Positions 12,942-14,743 of a stretch of DNA of 14,743 nt are shown here, one piece after another; the first letter of the stretch is position 1, and each line of letters opens with the position of its first letter. The translations under genes and the position numbers were made by a program. The notes beneath the pieces were generated by a model that searched no databases, was not told the origin of the DNA, and worked only from the letters and a program-made list of their open reading frames with translations. Origin of the DNA: Citromicrobium sp. (lineage in GTDB: Bacteria > Pseudomonadota > Alphaproteobacteria > Sphingomonadales > Sphingomonadaceae); assembly GCA_002712945.1 (NCBI GenBank), contig PAVA01000080.1, positions 1 through 14,743 on the forward strand, written 5' to 3'.

Positions 12942-13046
12942 TTGGGATCGACGCTGTGAAAGAGCCGCACCCAAGCTAGCGGAGGCGGACCCTGTAGGAC
13001 AGCGGCGAAAGCGGCCCGCAGACGAATAACGGCAGACGAACGAAGA

Positions 13047-13074
13047 GCGCGCTCGCAGCGACCTGCGAACGCGC
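13047..13074 (-). terminator. Strong hairpin terminator of rpmB, possibly bidirectional
   Basis: On the minus strand the arms GCGCGTTCGCAG and CTGCGAGCGCGC form a 12-base stem with one G-T wobble and a 4-base loop, followed by a T-rich TCTTCGTTCGT tail. It lies 34 bases after the rpmB stop. On the plus strand a TTTTT run (13081-13085) follows 6 bases after the stem, so transcripts arriving from the M23 side could also end here. Confidence 0.7.
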
Positions 13075-13108
13075 CCCGCGTTTTTCAGGTTGTGAAAGCC
13101 GGTAAGGC

Positions 13109-13402
13109 TCAGGCTGCCGAGGTGGCTGCCGCCTTCTTCAGTTCGCGCTTCACTTTCAGCGCGTTCTTCGAAAGCTTCTCGTCCTTGGTCTTGAGCAGCC
13201 AGTTGTCGAGCCCGCCATTGTGCTCGACCGAACGCAGGCCCTGCGTCGAGACGCGGAACTTGAAGCTGCGGTCCAGCTTCTCGCTCAGCAGCGTGACGTT
13301 CTGCAGGTTGGGCAGGAAGACACGCTTGGTCTTGTTGTTCGCGTGGCTGACATTGTGGCCGACCTGGCGGCCCTTGCCGGTCAGTTCGCAGATGCGCGAC
13401 AT
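13109..13402 (-). CDS. rpmB: RpmB, 50S ribosomal protein L28
   Basis: L28 is a small basic protein of the large ribosomal subunit. The alphaproteobacterial-type sequence is clear: [20 protein letters not shown] at the start, [13 protein letters not shown] (24-36), [23 protein letters not shown] and a Lys/Ala-rich tail. At 97 aa it has the length usual in alphaproteobacteria, longer than the 78 aa E. coli protein. Cys5 is the only cysteine, so the zinc-type four-Cys form is not present. The ATG at 13402 is preceded by AAGAAGAGA. A strong hairpin terminator follows the stop, and a promoter-like pair lies upstream, so it is probably transcribed alone. Confidence 0.97.
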   Translation of the reverse strand: MSRICELTGKGRQVGHNVSHANNKTKRVFLPNLQNVTLLSEKLDRSFKFRVSTQGLRSVEHNGGLDNWLLKTKDEKLSKNALKVKRELKKAAATSAA

Positions 13403-13451
13403 GGCTTATCTCTTCTTAAAAAGGTGATCGGTCTGTGCCGGAAAGTCGCCG

Positions 13452-13480
13452 CGCTTAGCGGCCAATATGCGAATCGTCAA
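13452..13480 (-). promoter_or_regulatory. Candidate promoter of rpmB
   Basis: On the minus strand TTGACG (13480-13475) and TAAGCG (13457-13452) are separated by 17 bases, about 50 bases before the rpmB start. The -35 is good and the -10 is weak. The -10 overlaps the small palindrome CGCTTAGCG. Confidence 0.4.
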
Positions 13481-13534
13481 CAACCCACGTGGTCCTTGCC
13501 GGGCCGTTGTGACGCTTATAGCGCAAGTTTCACG

Positions 13535-13996
13535 ATGACGCGATGGCCCTTGCCCGATCCGATGCAGGCAGCGCTGGAAGAAGCGCGCAAGGCCGCCGAT
13601 GCGGGCGAAGTGCCCGTGGGCGCGGTGGTGGTGCGCGATGGCGCGGTGATCGCGAGCGCACATAACGCGCCGCGCGGGATGGCCGACCCGACCGCCCATG
13701 CCGAGATTCTCGCGTTGCGGCGTGCAGCGGAGGTGCTGGGGCACGAGCGACTCGAAGGCTGCGACCTGTGGGTGACGCTGGAGCCCTGCGCGATGTGCGC
13801 GGGCGCGATCGCCCACGCGCGAATCGCGCGGGTCTACTATGCTGCGCCCGATCCGAAGGGCGGCGCGGTGGCCCACGGCGCGCGCGTGTTCGAGCACCCG
13901 CAGTGCCACCACCGGCCCGAGGTCTATTCGGGCATGGGTGAGGAGGAAGCGGCGGGGTTGCTGCGGGGGTTTTTCGAGGGGAAAAGGTCGGCGTGA
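13535..13996 (+). CDS. tadA: TadA, tRNA-specific adenosine deaminase
   Basis: TadA converts adenosine 34 to inosine in the anticodon of tRNA-Arg(ACG), using a zinc-activated water. The zinc and catalytic site is complete: His55 and Glu57 in TAHAEI, and Cys85 and Cys88 in EPCAMCAG. VPVGAVVV (27-34) and NAPRGMADPTAHAE are also typical. At 153 aa it has the family length. ATG 13535 is the first start in the frame beyond the intergenic region; upstream codons belong to the rpmB antisense. TATAGC at 13517-13522 could be a -10 element that would give a very short leader. The stop overlaps the GTG start of the next gene (GTGA). The family also contains guanine and cytosine deaminases, but the NAPRG and PCAMC context favours TadA. 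Confidence 0.93.
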   Translation: MTRWPLPDPMQAALEEARKAADAGEVPVGAVVVRDGAVIASAHNAPRGMADPTAHAEILALRRAAEVLGHERLEGCDLWVTLEPCAMCAGAIAHARIARVYYAAPDPKGGAVAHGARVFEHPQCHHRPEVYSGMGEEEAAGLLRGFFEGKRSA

Positions 13997-14316
13997 GGCA
14001 TTCGGAAAACCATATCCGCTGGACAAGCCGATTGATGAGTTGGGCGACCTATGGAGCGATGATCGTGACCCTCGTGCCGATTTTTCTCATGGTTCTCCCA
14101 GAGGTCGCGGTGTCTGGCGTCTGGATTTTGACGGCCATCGCACTTGCGTTGGCGCTGATACCGATTGCGATGGGGATAGGCTTCTACGCCACCATATGGG
14201 TTCGCTGTCCGGAGTGCGGGGACCGCTTTTATTCCGCAATTACGCCGACCTTCCCTATCAACTGGCCATTGAGAAACCACTGCATTTCATGCGGACACGA
14301 TGTCGACGTCTTGTGA
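13993..14316 (+). CDS. Small membrane protein with C-terminal zinc ribbon, 107 aa
   Basis: It starts at GTG 13993, overlapping the tadA stop by 4 bases, so it is probably co-translated with tadA. Two hydrophobic segments lie at about 15-36 and 42-68, followed by a Cys4 zinc-ribbon-like tail: CPEC at about 71-74 and CISC at about 96-99, ending in HDVDVL. The layout is a membrane hairpin with a cytoplasmic metal-binding knuckle. I recognise no named family. Codon use is less GC-biased than in tadA (ATA, AGA, TTT), pointing to a more recent or less constrained gene. Such small membrane zinc ribbons occur widely without known roles. Confidence 0.7.
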   Translation: MRHSENHIRWTSRLMSWATYGAMIVTLVPIFLMVLPEVAVSGVWILTAIALALALIPIAMGIGFYATIWVRCPECGDRFYSAITPTFPINWPLRNHCISCGHDVDVL

Positions 14317-14325
14317 GGAATCGAC

Positions 14326-14743
14326 TCACAGCCCCCGCCAGATCTTCGCCGGAGCATCGTCCCCCGCTCCCCGCGCAGAGCGCCTGCACGCAGCAGGCAT
14401 CCAGTCGCGCCCGTAGCACAGGCGGATTTCCTCCAGCCAGCCGCGCTCGTTGAGCTTTACCGCGATCATCTCGCGCCGCCAGTTGCGGTTCGCCTCGATC
14501 CAGGCCTCGCGGATGCGCCCGGCGGTCAGCCCGTCCTCGCGCGACAATCGGTCGAGATCGGGCCAGTCGAGGCTGCGGTGGAGGATGCGGGTGATGCGGA
14601 AATAGCGGTCGGGCGTATCGGCCAGGCAGGAGCCGTGCTTGGCCCACTGTCGCATCGCTAGCTGGGCGGAGGGCTGGACGCACATCTGCCGGGCGAGCTG
14701 GGCCCCGGTAGGCCGCACCCGCCGCGCCGCGCACCATTGCGGC
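14326..14743 (-). CDS. Ribonuclease T2 family protein, C-terminal part (cut by the right edge)
   Basis: The frame is open from the right edge to the TGA at 14326-14328, giving about 139 codons; the N-terminus, with the first catalytic motif (HGLWP in the family), lies outside. The part present begins PQWCA and carries the second catalytic motif region, RQWAKHGSC (14626-14652). It ends in the expected C-terminal region with CYGRDWMPAAC, whose cysteines probably form disulfides. RNase T2 enzymes are secreted or periplasmic and cut RNA with little base preference. The motif departs from the canonical HEWxKHGxC: the position of the catalytic glutamate is Gln and the preceding His is Arg, while the Lys and catalytic His remain. 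In-frame GTG 14718 is internal, not a start. Confidence 0.8.
   Translation of the reverse strand, partial: PQWCAARRVRPTGAQLARQMCVQPSAQLAMRQWAKHGSCLADTPDRYFRITRILHRSLDWPDLDRLSREDGLTAGRIREAWIEANRNWRREMIAVKLNERGWLEEIRLCYGRDWMPAACRRSARGAGDDAPAKIWRGL

Larger units (their letters stand above)
12811..13046. other. Intergenic region with several inverted repeats, no convincing gene
   Basis: Between the M23 gene and the rpmB terminator I see no convincing gene on either strand; the short frames at 12838-13029 (+) and 12752-12970 (-) lack ribosome-binding sequences and family resemblance. The stretch contains a long imperfect stem-loop (12826-12869), a 9-base tandem repeat (12879-12896) and a small hairpin (12924-12941), listed separately. 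It could be the 3' untranslated region of the M23 transcript, a small RNA or an intergenic repeat element. Confidence 0.5.

Noticed and set aside
12838..13029. A 63-codon plus-strand frame in the intergenic region
   Set aside because: No ribosome-binding sequence, Arg/Pro-rich composition, and it overlaps the inverted repeats.
12943..13080. Possible tmRNA because of GGGATCGACG near 12944
   Set aside because: The tag reading frame, acceptor stem and pseudoknots are not recognisable; the resemblance is limited to a few bases.
1..14743. CRISPR arrays, tRNA or rRNA genes, insertion sequences, attachment sites
   Set aside because: No regularly spaced repeats, no tRNA-like cloverleaf with a T-loop motif, and no transposase or integrase motif were seen in any frame.

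Overview
The window is high-GC chromosomal DNA that reads as an alphaproteobacterium, most likely Sphingomonadales and probably Erythrobacteraceae-like. This rests on the SUF gene order with a short SufD and a DUF59 (SufT-like) protein, the DUF2093 gene, the adenosine-kinase-type PfkB protein, the GC-rich third codon positions and the family-level look of the proteins. No rRNA, tRNA, CRISPR array or insertion sequence was found. The genus is an inference.

Left part (1-5504, + strand): one tightly packed run of genes. An unidentified partial protein (2-226) overlaps a DUF559-like protein (219-812). Two small membrane proteins follow (805-1350, 1347-1604), then sufC, sufD, sufS, a DUF59/SufT-like gene and a SufA/IscA-type carrier (1588-5196). 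A small coiled-coil ORF comes last and is interrupted by an in-frame TAA. Nearly every junction is an overlap of 1-17 bases, so the non-suf genes appear translationally coupled to Fe-S cluster assembly. sufB is not in the window; it may lie to the left.

Middle (5501-7819): the run ends tail to tail with a minus-strand pair, an EI24/CysZ-like membrane protein and a small lipoprotein. A divergent plus-strand PfkB-family adenosine kinase follows.

Accessory patch (7820-8855): visibly richer in A/T and in rare codons than its surroundings. It holds one minus-strand gene of unknown function that appears split by a single-base frameshift, and a short non-coding stretch with a perfect DnaA-box 9-mer.

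Right part (8856-14743): purD (minus) and xseA (plus) diverge from overlapping start codons. They are followed by a DUF2093 protein and an overlapping M23 peptidase-like lipoprotein, then a roughly 300-base structured intergenic region. A strong terminator hairpin and rpmB (minus) come next. The divergent tadA follows, coupled to a small membrane zinc-ribbon protein. The window ends in a minus-strand RNase T2-family gene cut by the right edge. Functionally this is mostly housekeeping: Fe-S assembly, purine synthesis and salvage, DNA repair, translation and the cell envelope. The interest lies in the unknown passengers and in two apparently broken ORFs.
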